DNA from: an uncultured Oscillospiraceae bacterium
GTDB taxonomy: Bacteria; Bacillota; Clostridia; Oscillospirales; Oscillospiraceae
Length of the DNA stretch: 28,056 nt
NCBI GenBank assembly: GCA_910577805.1
Contig: CAJTOE010000015.1
Location: 1 to 28,056 of the forward strand
Reading direction: 5' to 3'
The translations under genes were made by a program, and so were the position numbers. Below, piece after piece: positions 6,593-15,053 of the stretch. The notes under the pieces are model-generated. The model did not search any database. It saw only the letters and a list, made by a program, of their open reading frames with translations, and was not told where the DNA came from. The stretch's first letter is position 1; each line of letters starts with the position of its first letter.

Positions 6593-6639
6593 GAAGGGCT
6601 GCTCTACTTTACGAATCAAAGTCCTCTCCCCGGCAATAC

Positions 6640-6668
6640 TTGAAAAAAACGGTCACATATGGTATCCT
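6640..6668 (+). promoter_or_regulatory. ppk promoter
   Basis: A -35 TTGAAA (6640-6645) and -10 TATCCT (6663-6668) are separated by 17 bases. They lie about 45 bases upstream of the ppk start and just outside the inverted-repeat element. Confidence 0.65.
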
Positions 6669-6715
6669 GACCACAATCATAAGAAAGCCGGAATCTTCGG
6701 AAGGAGCGCTGCTTT

Positions 6716-8848
6716 ATGCACAAAAACGTGGATACCCGTTACACCCAGGACCGGGAGCTGTCCTGGCTCCGCTTCAACCAGCGGGTGCTGGAGGAGGCGC
6801 GGGACGAGAGCGTCCCCCTGCTGGAGCGGCTGAAATTTGCCGCCATCTTCACCAGCAACCTGGACGAATTTTTTATGATACGGGTCGGGTCCCTCTTTGA
6901 CCTGACCCTCCTCAAAGAACCCCATATCGACGTGCGCACGGGAAAAACGCCTCACCAGCAGCTCCAGGCCATTTTCAAGGCAGTGGAGCCGCTGTACAAG
7001 CAGCGGGACAAGACCCTGGAGCAGCTGGAGGGCCGTCTGCGCTGGTGCAACATCTGCCGGCTGTCCATGGCCGAGCTGGACCACAAGGCCCGCAAGCAGG
7101 CCGAGCGCTGGTTCCGGGACCAGGTGCTGCCGGTGCTGTCTCCCCAGGTCATCGACCTGCACCACCCCTTCCCCCACCTGGCCAACAAGAGCCTGAACGT
7201 AGCCCTGGCCCTGCGCCGGGAGAACAAGCACGCCTTTGGCCTAATCCCCCTGCCCCAGGGCTTACCCCCCTTCTTCCAGCTGGAGGACGGCCAGGGAGTG
7301 CGCTTTGTGCTGTGCGAGGAGGTGCTTCTGGAATTCGCCGACCAGATTTTCGACCAGTACACGGTGACCGAAAAGTCCATCGTCTCCGTCACCCGGAACG
7401 CGGATATCAGCCCGGAGGACGAGGCCTACGAGGTCCACGAGGACTACCGCCAGCACATGCGGAAAATCGTCAAAAAGCGCAGCCGCTTATCCCCGGTGCG
7501 GCTGGAGGTCCAGGGAAGCCCCAGCGAGGAGCTGGTGTCCTATCTGTGCCAGCGGCTGGCGCTGGAACGGGAGCAGGTGTTCAAGACAAAATCTCCCATT
7601 TCTCTGAAATACGCGTTTCTGCTGGAAAATCTCCTGCCCCCGGAGAGCGCCGCTTCCGTGTGCTACCCGCCCTACCTGCCCCAGTTCCCCGCCGCCCTGG
7701 AGCCGGGCAAACCGGTGCTGCCCCAGGTGCTTGCCAAGGACGCGCTGCTGTTTTACCCCTTTGAGCAGATGGATCCCTTCCTCCAGCTCATCCGGGAGGC
7801 CGCCAACGACCCCCATGTGCTTTCCATCAAGATCACGATATACCGGCTGGCCTCCAAGGCCAAGCTGGCGGAGTATCTATGCGCCGCGGCGGAGAACGGC
7901 AAGGCGGTGACGGTGCTGATGGAGCTGCGGGCCAGGTTCGACGAGCAGAACAACATCCGCTGGGCCGAACGGATGGAGGAGGCGGGCTGTACGCTTCTCT
8001 ACGGCGCGGAGGGTTTTAAGGTCCACTCCAAGCTGTGTCTGATTACCCGCCGGGAGCATGGGCGCTTACAGTGCATCACCCAGGTGGGGACGGGCAATTA
8101 TAACGAAAAAACGGCCCGGCTCTACACGGACCTGTGCCTCATGACCGCCGACCCGGCCATCGGCGCGGACGCGGCGGCGCTGTTCCAGAACATGGCGGTG
8201 ACCAATCTGCGGGGGAAGTATCAAAGCCTGCTGGCCTCTCCCTACGGCATCCGGGACCGGGTCATGGAGCTGCTGGACCGGGAGATTGCCAAGGGAGAGG
8301 AGGGCTATGTCTTTTTAAAGCTCAACTCCATCACAGACCGGCAGCTCATCGACAAGCTGGCCCAGGCCTCCCAGGCGGGGGTGGAGGTCGTGATGAACGT
8401 CCGGGGTATTTGCTGTCTGGTTCCTGGGGTGCCCGGTCTGACGGACCATATCCGGGTTTTTTCCGTCGTGGGCCGCTATCTGGAGCACACCCGTATTTAC
8501 TGCTTTGGCCGCGGGCCGAGGGCGGATTTGTATCTGTCCTCCGCCGACTTTATGACCCGGAACACAGAGCGGCGCGTGGAGGTCGCCTGTCCCATCCAGG
8601 ACCCCTCCGCCCGGCGGAAGGTGTTTCATATCATCCGCATTTTGCAGTCGGACACCGTAAAATCCCGTGAGCTGGGAAGCGACGGGGCGTGGCATTTCCG
8701 GAAGGATGCGGAACGGGAGCTGGATTCCCAGAAAAAATTCCAGGAGGAGGCGCTTTCCGCCGCCCAGCGCCGCCCGGACGCGCCTAAGCCTCATTTACGC
8801 AAAAAATCCTCGGTTTTGCAGAAGTATTTGCATAAGCTGATGAAGTAA
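6716..8848 (+). CDS. ppk: Polyphosphate kinase 1
   Basis: Cytoplasmic or membrane-associated enzyme that reversibly transfers the ATP gamma-phosphate to polyphosphate. It has 710 residues, the usual PPK1 length. The N-terminal domain begins RYTQDRELSWLRFNQRVLEE and continues with FTSNLDEFFMIRVG. The first phospholipase-D-like catalytic domain carries ELRARFDEQNNIRWA and KVHSKLCLI, with the predicted phospho-acceptor His437, then QVGTGNYNEKTARLYTD. The second catalytic domain has RYLEHTRIYCFG, where His591 matches the second conserved histidine. ATG 6716 has AAGGAG at 9 bases. It is a single-gene unit with its own promoter and a strong terminator. No exopolyphosphatase gene is adjacent. Confidence 0.97.
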   Translation: MHKNVDTRYTQDRELSWLRFNQRVLEEARDESVPLLERLKFAAIFTSNLDEFFMIRVGSLFDLTLLKEPHIDVRTGKTPHQQLQAIFKAVEPLYKQRDKTLEQLEGRLRWCNICRLSMAELDHKARKQAERWFRDQVLPVLSPQVIDLHHPFPHLANKSLNVALALRRENKHAFGLIPLPQGLPPFFQLEDGQGVRFVLCEEVLLEFADQIFDQYTVTEKSIVSVTRNADISPEDEAYEVHEDYRQHMRKIVKKRSRLSPVRLEVQGSPSEELVSYLCQRLALEREQVFKTKSPISLKYAFLLENLLPPESAASVCYPPYLPQFPAALEPGKPVLPQVLAKDALLFYPFEQMDPFLQLIREAANDPHVLSIKITIYRLASKAKLAEYLCAAAENGKAVTVLMELRARFDEQNNIRWAERMEEAGCTLLYGAEGFKVHSKLCLITRREHGRLQCITQVGTGNYNEKTARLYTDLCLMTADPAIGADAAALFQNMAVTNLRGKYQSLLASPYGIRDRVMELLDREIAKGEEGYVFLKLNSITDRQLIDKLAQASQAGVEVVMNVRGICCLVPGVPGLTDHIRVFSVVGRYLEHTRIYCFGRGPRADLYLSSADFMTRNTERRVEVACPIQDPSARRKVFHIIRILQSDTVKSRELGSDGAWHFRKDAERELDSQKKFQEEALSAAQRRPDAPKPHLRKKSSVLQKYLHKLMK

Positions 8849-8869
8849 GAGCCTTGGGGGAGAGGATGA

Positions 8870-8908
8870 AAAACGGGCAGAGACGTGGTGCGTCTCTGCC
8901 CGTTTTTT
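8870..8908. terminator. Bidirectional terminator between ppk and the cysteine desulfidase gene
   Basis: A perfect 15-bp stem pairs 8870-8884 with 8892-8906 (AAAACGGGCAGAGAC and its complement) around a 7-base loop. A T-run follows on the plus strand and an A-run precedes it, so it can stop transcription of both convergent genes. Confidence 0.92.
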
Positions 8909-8914
8909 CAAAAC

Positions 8915-10231
8915 TCACCGCCCCAGCATAATATTCAAAATCTCCACATCCGTACTCTTCATGCCTGCACGCGCCATCCGGCCCACTGCCGCAATGGTGT
9001 CCTCCGGGTCGTCCATGGTCATACCCTCTCCGGGCTGGAACACGTTCCCCGCCAAGCTCAGCTCCAGAGCCATCAGGGCGTTTTCCACCGCCAGACCGAT
9101 CTTCGCCGCACAACTGGCCTTGGCCCCGTCGCACACCATGCCGCCCAGCGTCTCAATGCTGTTTGTGATCGTGTCGCAGACCACTTTATAAATCCGGCTC
9201 TCCTGGCCCTGCCGCTTGAGCATCATGTACGCCACCCCGCAGGCCGCGCCGGTCGCCGCGCTGGTGGCCCCGCAATAGGCGCTCAGACTGCCGATGTACT
9301 TTTTTTGGTGAATGCTTATCAAATTCCCGACAACTAACGCCCGGAACAGCATTTCCCGGCTGGTCTGCCAGTAGCGGCTGTACATCACCACCGGCAGAGT
9401 GACCGTAATCCCCTGATTGCCGCTGCCGCTGTTGATCACCACCGGCAGGGAACAGCCGCACATCCGCGCGTCACTGCCCGCCGCAGCCGCCGCACGGGCC
9501 TGGAGACGGACCTGGCTGAGTCCGGCGGCGTGGATGGAGTTTGACATGAGGATACGGCCTGTCTCCACGCCGTAGCTGCCCTTCAGGCCCTCCTCCGCGA
9601 TGGCGCAGTTGTAGTCAATCTGCCGCTGGAGTATCTCCTCCACGTCCTCGATTTTCACCTGGTCCGCGAACTCCAGAATATTTTCCACCCGTAAAAGCAT
9701 CCGGTCCGGACCCTCCCGCAGGCTCCGGGCGGCGGGGGCGGGGCGCTGGTTCAGCACCACCTGGCCGTCCTTTGCCATGTAGGTGATGTTGTTGTGATGC
9801 TCCTGAATCTCCGTCTGGACCGTGTGTCCGCCGCCCTCCAGCTCGATCAGAACATAGAGATTATCCACATCCTCCACCAGATGGCAGGTGCAAAAATCCT
9901 CTTTCAGCAGCTTCTGGGTGTTCTGGATGTCCTCCTGGGTCACCCGCTCCAGCACAGCCAGCTCCTGGTCCGGGTCGCCGCCCACGATGCCCAGCACCGC
10001 CGCAACGTCCATCCCCCGGAGTCCGCCGGAGTTGGGCACCACCACGCCCTTTACATTCTTAATAATGTTGCCGCTGCAATAGACCTGACAGCGCTCCGGC
10101 ATTTCCCCCAGCAGGCGGCGGGCCTTGGCGGCGGCGTAGGCAATGGCGATAGGCTCCGTACAGCCCAGGGCCACCAGCAGCTCGTCCTTCAAAATCGACA
10201 GGTGGTTTTGGTACAGTTCTGGTTCCATCAT
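8915..10231 (-). CDS. cyuA: L-cysteine desulfidase, CyuA/YhaM (UPF0597) family
   Basis: Iron-sulfur enzyme family that breaks down L-cysteine to pyruvate, ammonia and sulfide, usually in anaerobes. The 438-residue product has the family's N-terminal motif ALGCTEPIAIAYAAAKARR. Cys24 there corresponds to the catalytic cysteine described for the Methanocaldococcus enzyme. Further motifs are VVPNSGGLRGMD, the glycine-rich VVINSGSGNQGI, CGATSAATGAACG and CDGAKASC; the later cysteines probably bind a [4Fe-4S] cluster. GGGAGGAG lies 9 bases before ATG 10231, and a second ATG follows immediately. It is downstream of apeB by 46 bases on the same strand, so probably co-transcribed. A serine dehydratase-like activity cannot be excluded, as the folds are related. 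Confidence 0.88.
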   Translation of the reverse strand: MMEPELYQNHLSILKDELLVALGCTEPIAIAYAAAKARRLLGEMPERCQVYCSGNIIKNVKGVVVPNSGGLRGMDVAAVLGIVGGDPDQELAVLERVTQEDIQNTQKLLKEDFCTCHLVEDVDNLYVLIELEGGGHTVQTEIQEHHNNITYMAKDGQVVLNQRPAPAARSLREGPDRMLLRVENILEFADQVKIEDVEEILQRQIDYNCAIAEEGLKGSYGVETGRILMSNSIHAAGLSQVRLQARAAAAAGSDARMCGCSLPVVINSGSGNQGITVTLPVVMYSRYWQTSREMLFRALVVGNLISIHQKKYIGSLSAYCGATSAATGAACGVAYMMLKRQGQESRIYKVVCDTITNSIETLGGMVCDGAKASCAAKIGLAVENALMALELSLAGNVFQPGEGMTMDDPEDTIAAVGRMARAGMKSTDVEILNIMLGR

Positions 10232-10277
10232 TATAAAATACTCCTCCCTATGGTTTCAGATTGCGTCTTGTACACAG

Positions 10278-11594
10278 TCAGGCCAGCACCTTCCAGCGCC
10301 CCGGTCCCACACACAGCAGCTTTGTCCGATACAGGCCCGCCAGCGCCCGGAGCAGATATGCGGTGTCCTGGACCCCGGCGGTCTCAAAGGGGGAGTGCAT
10401 GGCCAGCTGGGCCAGCCCCACATCCACCGTCAGCAGGGAAACATGGGCGTTGGAGATGTTCCCCAGCGTGGACCCGCCCGGTATATCGGAGCGGTTAAGA
10501 TAAACCTGAGTAGGGACCTCTGCCTTCTGGCAGATGGTCTGGAACAGCGCGGCGGAGACTGCGTCTGTGGTGTACTTCTGGTTGGCACTGTATTTGATGA
10601 CCACGCCCTGGTTCATCTGGGGGTAATTGGCCTCGTCGGACTTCTCCGGGCGGTTGGGGTGGACGGCGTGGCCGTTGTCCACCGAGACCATCAGGCTGGA
10701 GGCCAGCGCCGCCCGATGCTCCTGGCGGCTGCGGCCCAGACATTCGCTGATCCGCTCCAGCGTGTCCTGGAGGAACGTGGAATCCGCACCCTGTTTGGTG
10801 GTGCTGCCCACCTCCTCGTTGTCAAAAACAGCGCATACCGGGATGGCCTGGGGGGTGTTCGCCTCGATCAAGCCCCGGACGCAGGCCCAGGCACACTGCA
10901 AGTCGTCCAGCCGGGGGCTGGAAAGAAACTCCTCCTGCGCGCCCCAGATGCGGCCCCGCTCCCGCAGGTACAGGAACAGGTCGCTGTCCAAAACAGCCCC
11001 CGGCTCCGTTCCGGCGCTCTTGGCGATCAGCTCGTCCAGAGTCCCTTCCGGCTCGGACTGGCCCAGCAGGGGAAGCAGGTCAATCTGCGGGTTAAGCGCT
11101 GCGTTCTCGCTGGCCGGACGGCTCATGTGAATGGCTACGTTCGGGATAAGGACCAAATCACGGTCCACATTCACCAGACGCTGTTCCACACAGTCCCGGT
11201 CGCGCACCGCCACCCGTCCCGCGATGGACAGGGGCCGGTCCAGCCAGGAGGAGAGGATTGCGCCGCCGTATTTTTCCACATTCAGCCGCAGATAGTGCTT
11301 GCTTTTCAGCTCCGGGCGGCGTTTAAGCTTGAAGGCGGGGGAATCGCTGTGGGCGGCGGCGATGAGAAAACCGCCCTCCGCAGGCTCCGGGATTCGGAAG
11401 GCAATCAGGGACGAACCGTTCCGGGTGGTGTAGTACCCCCGACCGGGAGCCAGGGTCCAGCAGGCGGATTCTTCCAATGGGGAGAAGCCCTCCCGCTCCA
11501 GCATCCCGGCCAGGTTATGCACCGCATGGTAGCAGCTGGGGGAGCTTTCGATGAAATCCAGCATTTGTTGGAAAATCTCTCGTGGGTAAGACAT
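10278..11594 (-). CDS. apeB: M18 family aminopeptidase
   Basis: Zinc-dependent aminopeptidase that trims N-terminal residues, often acidic ones, from peptides in the cytoplasm. Metal-site motifs of the M18 family are all present: AAHSDSP (His82, Asp84), the SPRLDDLQCAW segment, FDNEEVGS with the catalytic and bridging glutamates, VSVDNGHAVHPN, and a C-terminal MHSPFE histidine. The product has 438 residues, close to the usual length. I chose ATG 11594 (MSYPREIF) because GGAGG sits 9 bases before it. An in-frame ATG at 11612 would overlap that site. It is the first gene of a likely two-gene unit with the cysteine desulfidase. Confidence 0.95.
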   Translation of the reverse strand: MSYPREIFQQMLDFIESSPSCYHAVHNLAGMLEREGFSPLEESACWTLAPGRGYYTTRNGSSLIAFRIPEPAEGGFLIAAAHSDSPAFKLKRRPELKSKHYLRLNVEKYGGAILSSWLDRPLSIAGRVAVRDRDCVEQRLVNVDRDLVLIPNVAIHMSRPASENAALNPQIDLLPLLGQSEPEGTLDELIAKSAGTEPGAVLDSDLFLYLRERGRIWGAQEEFLSSPRLDDLQCAWACVRGLIEANTPQAIPVCAVFDNEEVGSTTKQGADSTFLQDTLERISECLGRSRQEHRAALASSLMVSVDNGHAVHPNRPEKSDEANYPQMNQGVVIKYSANQKYTTDAVSAALFQTICQKAEVPTQVYLNRSDIPGGSTLGNISNAHVSLLTVDVGLAQLAMHSPFETAGVQDTAYLLRALAGLYRTKLLCVGPGRWKVLA

Positions 11595-11647
11595 ATCCGT
11601 TTTCCTCCGCAAGGCCGGTGTTTGTACCAGCAGATTGGTTTGAGTCT

Positions 11648-11677
11648 ATTATACACCGTTTCCTACGTTTCTGTAAA
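11648..11677 (-). promoter_or_regulatory. apeB promoter
   Basis: On the minus strand -35 TTTACA (11672-11677) and a perfect -10 TATAAT (11648-11653) are separated by 18 bases. This is about 54 bases upstream of the apeB start. Confidence 0.78.
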
Positions 11678-11949
11678 CCCAAAGGTGGACTGTGGGGCCC
11701 GACCCCCTGGGCGGGCCATTTTGCAGAGACTTCTATTTCCCTCCAAAGCCCCCCGCAAACCAAACGCGCCGCTGAATCTGGCAAAATTGCAAAACTGGTA
11801 AAGTGCCAAATAACCGACCCCGTTTTTTGTAGGTTTTGCATAATCCAAAATACAGTTTACCACAAAATCCATACAATTTGCGGGAGCCATGCGCCGGGAC
11901 GCCTCCGGCGTGCTATAATGCGGCTATCATATGCTAGGAGGGAATCCCG
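11678..11949. other. Intergenic region between divergent apeB and beta-glucosidase genes
   Basis: This noncoding stretch holds the apeB promoter at its left edge and the beta-glucosidase promoter at its right. The middle (about 11760-11880) is AT-richer than its surroundings, with short A and T runs, and shows no reading frame with a ribosome binding site. I see no further gene in it. A catabolite or transcription-factor site may be hidden here, but I cannot name one. Confidence 0.6.
11892..11919 (+). promoter_or_regulatory. Beta-glucosidase promoter -10 with overlapping inverted repeat
   Basis: A perfect -10 TATAAT lies at 11914-11919, about 31 bases before the start codon. No good -35 is found at the expected distance. 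Instead there is a perfect inverted repeat CGCCGG (11892-11897) / CCGGCG (11905-11910) with a 7-base centre. This arrangement suggests a promoter that needs an activator, or one blocked by a repressor (inference). Confidence 0.5.
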
Positions 11950-14367
11950 TTGAAACATGCAGATTTGATCCAACAAATGACGTTGGAGGAAAAATGTTAT
12001 CTCCTCTCCGGAAAGGACTTTTGGCAGACCCGCAGCGTCAACCGCCTGGGGGTGGCCAACATGACCCTGTCCGACGGCCCTCACGGAGTACGCAAGCAGG
12101 ACGGCGCGGGGGACCAGCTGGGTCTGAACCCGTCTCTGCCCGCCACCTGCTTCCCCACCGCCGCCGGCATCGCCAACTCCTGGGACCCGGCGCTGGGGGA
12201 GGAAATCGGCCGTCACTTAGGCGCGGAGGCCGCCAGCCAGGGCGTGGGCGTACTGCTTGGCCCCGGCCTGAACATCAAGCGCAGCCCCCTGTGCGGCCGG
12301 AATTTTGAGTATTTCTCCGAGGACCCCTATCTGGCGGGGAAGATGGCCGCGGGCTACATCCGGGGCATTCAGGAGAACGGCGTGTCCGCCTGCCCCAAGC
12401 ACTTTGCCTGCAACTCCCAGGAGCTGCGCCGGATGGCCTCCGACTCCGTGGTGGACGAGCGGACTTTACGGGAGATTTACCTGACCGGCTTTGAGATCGC
12501 CGTCAAGGAGGGCGGGGCGCGGTCCATTATGTCCTCCTATAACCGCATCAACGGCGTGTACGCCAACGAAAATCCCCATCTGCTCCAGGAAATCCTGCGG
12601 GACGAGTGGGGCTTCGACGGCTTTGTGGTCTCCGACTGGGGCGGCTCCAACGACCATGTGGAGGGCGTTCGGGCGGGGTCCCACCTGGAGATGCCCACCA
12701 CCGGCGGCGACTCCGACCTGGAGCTGATCCAGGCCGTCAAGGACGGAAAAATCACCGAAAAAATCATCAATCAGCGGGTAGACGAGCTGCTGGACGTGAT
12801 CCTGTCCACAACAAAAGCGGTCCAGGCCCGTGAGGGCAAGCCCTTTGACATCGAGAAGCACAATGCGGCGGCGGCGCGGGCCTGCGCAGAGTCGGTGGTC
12901 CTGCTGAAAAACGAAAACGGGATGCTCCCCCTGAAGCAGGGGACACGGGTGGCCGTCATCGGCGAGTTTGCCCAAAAGGCCCGGTATCAGGGTGCAGGCT
13001 CCTCGGTGGTCAACCCCACCAAGCTGGAAAATGCCATCGACGTGATTGGCAATTTCGGCCTGGACGTGGCGGGCTTTGAGGCGGGCTATCCCCGCTCCGG
13101 CCCCGGCGACCCGGCGATGCAGCAAAAGGCCGTGGAGCTGGCGAAAAAGGCGGACGTAGTCCTGCTCTACATCGGTCTGGATGAAATCAGCGAGAGCGAG
13201 GGTCTGGACCGGAGCCACATGAAGCTGCCCCAGAGCCAGATCGACCTGCTGGAGGCGGTAGCCGCCGTCAACGCCAATGTGGTGGCGGTGATGTCCGCCG
13301 GGTCTGCGGTGGAGATGCCCTGGCTGTCCAAGTGCAAGGCCATGGTCCACGGCTATCTGTGCGGCCAGGCGGGGGCTTCCTCTGTGCTGAAGGTCATCCT
13401 GGGGGAGATCAACCCCTCCGGCAAGCTGGCGGAGAGCTACCCCCTGAAGTATGAGGACGTGTCCTCCGCGCCCTACTTCCCCTCCAGGCAGCGCAGCGCC
13501 GAGTACCGGGAGGGCCTGTATGTGGGCTACCGCTATTACGAGACGGCGAATATTCCCGTATTATTCCCCTTCGGATTCGGCCTGAGCTACACGACCTTCG
13601 CTTACTCCGACTTGAAGGTGACCGAGACGGAGGCTGAATTCACCCTGACCAACACCGGCACGCGGGACGGCGCGGAGGTAGCCCAGCTCTATGTCTCCAA
13701 GCTGTCCGGCGAGGTCTACCGTCCGGCCAAGGAGCTGAAGGGTTTCCAGAAGGTATTTTTGAAGGCCGGGGAGAGCAGGAGCGTCAAAATCCCTCTGGAC
13801 GACAAAGCGTTCCGGTATTTCAATGTCAAGACCAACAAATTCGAGGTGGAGGGCGGCGAATACCAAATCCTGATTGGCGCTTCCGCGGCGGATATCAAGC
13901 TGTCCGGCAGCGTCGCCGTGGCGGGGACCAACGCCCCCACCCCCTACGACAAGCAGCGCCTGCCCGACTACTACGCCGGCACCATCAAGGCCATTCCCGA
14001 CGGGGAGTTTACCGCGCTGCTGGGCCGCCCCATCCCGGACGGGAGCTGGAGCGGCACGCTGGAGATGAACGACGCGCTGTGCCAGATGTACTACGCCAAG
14101 AGCGGCCTGGCCCGGCTGGCCTATAAGATCCTGACCCATTTCCTCAACAAGAGCATTGAAAAGGGCGAACCCAACCTGAACTTGATGTTCAACTATAACA
14201 TGCCGTTCCGTGCCATTGCGAAAATGACCGGCGGCATCTGCACCATGGAGATGGCCCAGGGCATCCAGACCATCGTCAACGGACATTTCTTCAAGGGCGT
14301 GGGGGCCATCATCGGCGGATTCTCCCGCTCTGGAAAAATCCACAAAACCGCAAAAAAATGGGAGTGA
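11950..14367 (+). CDS. Glycoside hydrolase family 3 beta-glucosidase
   Basis: Retaining beta-glucosidase-type enzyme, expected to release glucose or a related sugar from beta-linked oligosaccharides or glycosides. It has 805 residues. The GH3 N-terminal barrel shows MTLSDGPHGVR, GRNFEYFSEDPYLAG, CPKHFACN and GFDGFVVSDWGG, whose Asp229 is the predicted nucleophile. The GH3 C-terminal sandwich runs from about residue 315 to 540, followed by a fibronectin-III-like domain to about 660. The last ~140 residues go beyond a typical GH3 and contain a hydrophobic, helix-prone stretch near the end. There is no signal peptide, so action is probably cytoplasmic. The start is TTG 11950 with AGGAGGG about 7 bases upstream. 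The gtrA-like gene follows after 7 bases. Exact substrate unknown. Confidence 0.93.
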   Translation: MKHADLIQQMTLEEKCYLLSGKDFWQTRSVNRLGVANMTLSDGPHGVRKQDGAGDQLGLNPSLPATCFPTAAGIANSWDPALGEEIGRHLGAEAASQGVGVLLGPGLNIKRSPLCGRNFEYFSEDPYLAGKMAAGYIRGIQENGVSACPKHFACNSQELRRMASDSVVDERTLREIYLTGFEIAVKEGGARSIMSSYNRINGVYANENPHLLQEILRDEWGFDGFVVSDWGGSNDHVEGVRAGSHLEMPTTGGDSDLELIQAVKDGKITEKIINQRVDELLDVILSTTKAVQAREGKPFDIEKHNAAAARACAESVVLLKNENGMLPLKQGTRVAVIGEFAQKARYQGAGSSVVNPTKLENAIDVIGNFGLDVAGFEAGYPRSGPGDPAMQQKAVELAKKADVVLLYIGLDEISESEGLDRSHMKLPQSQIDLLEAVAAVNANVVAVMSAGSAVEMPWLSKCKAMVHGYLCGQAGASSVLKVILGEINPSGKLAESYPLKYEDVSSAPYFPSRQRSAEYREGLYVGYRYYETANIPVLFPFGFGLSYTTFAYSDLKVTETEAEFTLTNTGTRDGAEVAQLYVSKLSGEVYRPAKELKGFQKVFLKAGESRSVKIPLDDKAFRYFNVKTNKFEVEGGEYQILIGASAADIKLSGSVAVAGTNAPTPYDKQRLPDYYAGTIKAIPDGEFTALLGRPIPDGSWSGTLEMNDALCQMYYAKSGLARLAYKILTHFLNKSIEKGEPNLNLMFNYNMPFRAIAKMTGGICTMEMAQGIQTIVNGHFFKGVGAIIGGFSRSGKIHKTAKKWE

Positions 14368-14374
14368 GTGATTT

Positions 14375-14929
14375 ATGAAATTCTGGAACGATTTTGCCCG
14401 TGAGCATCCCGGCGCCGCCAAGTGGATTCGGGAGGGCGGTCTGTTCGTCATCGTCAGCAACCTGGTCACGGTGATGAAGTATTTTATCCTGCAATTCCTG
14501 CCCGCCGCGTTCACCAGCCTGTCCCACATCGACTTCGGCTGGCCCGGCATCCCCCTGACCCTGTTCGGCGAGACGTTTAAGTGGAATATTTTCGGCTACG
14601 ACGTGGAGCACGGCGGCCTGGGCTATTTCTGCGCGTACATGATCGCCATGGCCATCGGTGAGATCATCAATTTCCCCATCCAGCGCAATTTCGTGTTCCG
14701 CAGCAAGGGCAACCTGGCCTATCAGATTGCCTGGTATGTGGTAGCCTTCCTGATTATCAACTGCATCGTCAACTCCATCAACTGTATCTGGGTGGCGGTG
14801 GCCGGTCTGTTTGTCCCCGACTTCATCTACAACATCGGCACCACCGTTTTGAACGGCGGTATCTCCATGGTGATTTTCTTCTTTGTGAACAAAATCATTT
14901 TCCCTGAGGGCGAAGCCCAGAAAACCTGA
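14375..14929 (+). CDS. GtrA-like four-helix membrane protein
   Basis: Polytopic membrane protein of 184 residues. Hydrophobic segments lie at about residues 22-45, 85-105, 118-145 and 152-175. Between segments two and three is INFPIQRNFVFRSKG, which resembles the conserved GtrA/DPMS-associated motif. GtrA proteins are thought to help move lipid-linked sugars across the membrane. It starts 7 bases after the GH3 gene and uses a modest GGGAG site, so the two are one operon. A role linked to the glycosidase (sugar or glycolipid handling) is inference from the pairing. Family assignment is by motif and topology only. Confidence 0.75.
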   Translation: MKFWNDFAREHPGAAKWIREGGLFVIVSNLVTVMKYFILQFLPAAFTSLSHIDFGWPGIPLTLFGETFKWNIFGYDVEHGGLGYFCAYMIAMAIGEIINFPIQRNFVFRSKGNLAYQIAWYVVAFLIINCIVNSINCIWVAVAGLFVPDFIYNIGTTVLNGGISMVIFFFVNKIIFPEGEAQKT

Positions 14930-14939
14930 TTTGCAGAAA

Positions 14940-14966
14940 GTCCCCGCCAGACGGCGGGGGCTTTTT
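14940..14966 (+). terminator. Terminator of the GH3-gtrA unit
   Basis: A GTCCCCGCC / GGCGGGGGC stem with a 4-base AGAC loop is followed by TTTTT. It lies directly after the gtrA-like stop codon. Confidence 0.9.
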
Positions 14967-14998
14967 GCCGTGGGGGGTACTGCAAAAAAGTACCGTAC

Positions 14999-15026
14999 TT
15001 TTCATTTCTCCCAGCCGTGCTATAAT
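14999..15026 (+). promoter_or_regulatory. Promoter of the radical SAM gene
   Basis: A perfect -10 TATAAT (15021-15026) is paired with a weak -35 TTTTCA (14999-15004) at 16 bases. It lies 28 bases upstream of the start codon. Confidence 0.6.
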
Positions 15027-15053
15027 GGCCCCAAAAAACAAGGAGGCTTTTTT

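Noticed and set aside
10143..11801. Plus-strand frame of 552 codons opposite apeB and the start of cyuA
   Set aside because: The opposite strand encodes an M18 aminopeptidase with all metal-site motifs. The plus frame has low-complexity Gln/Gly/Ala content and no family motif.
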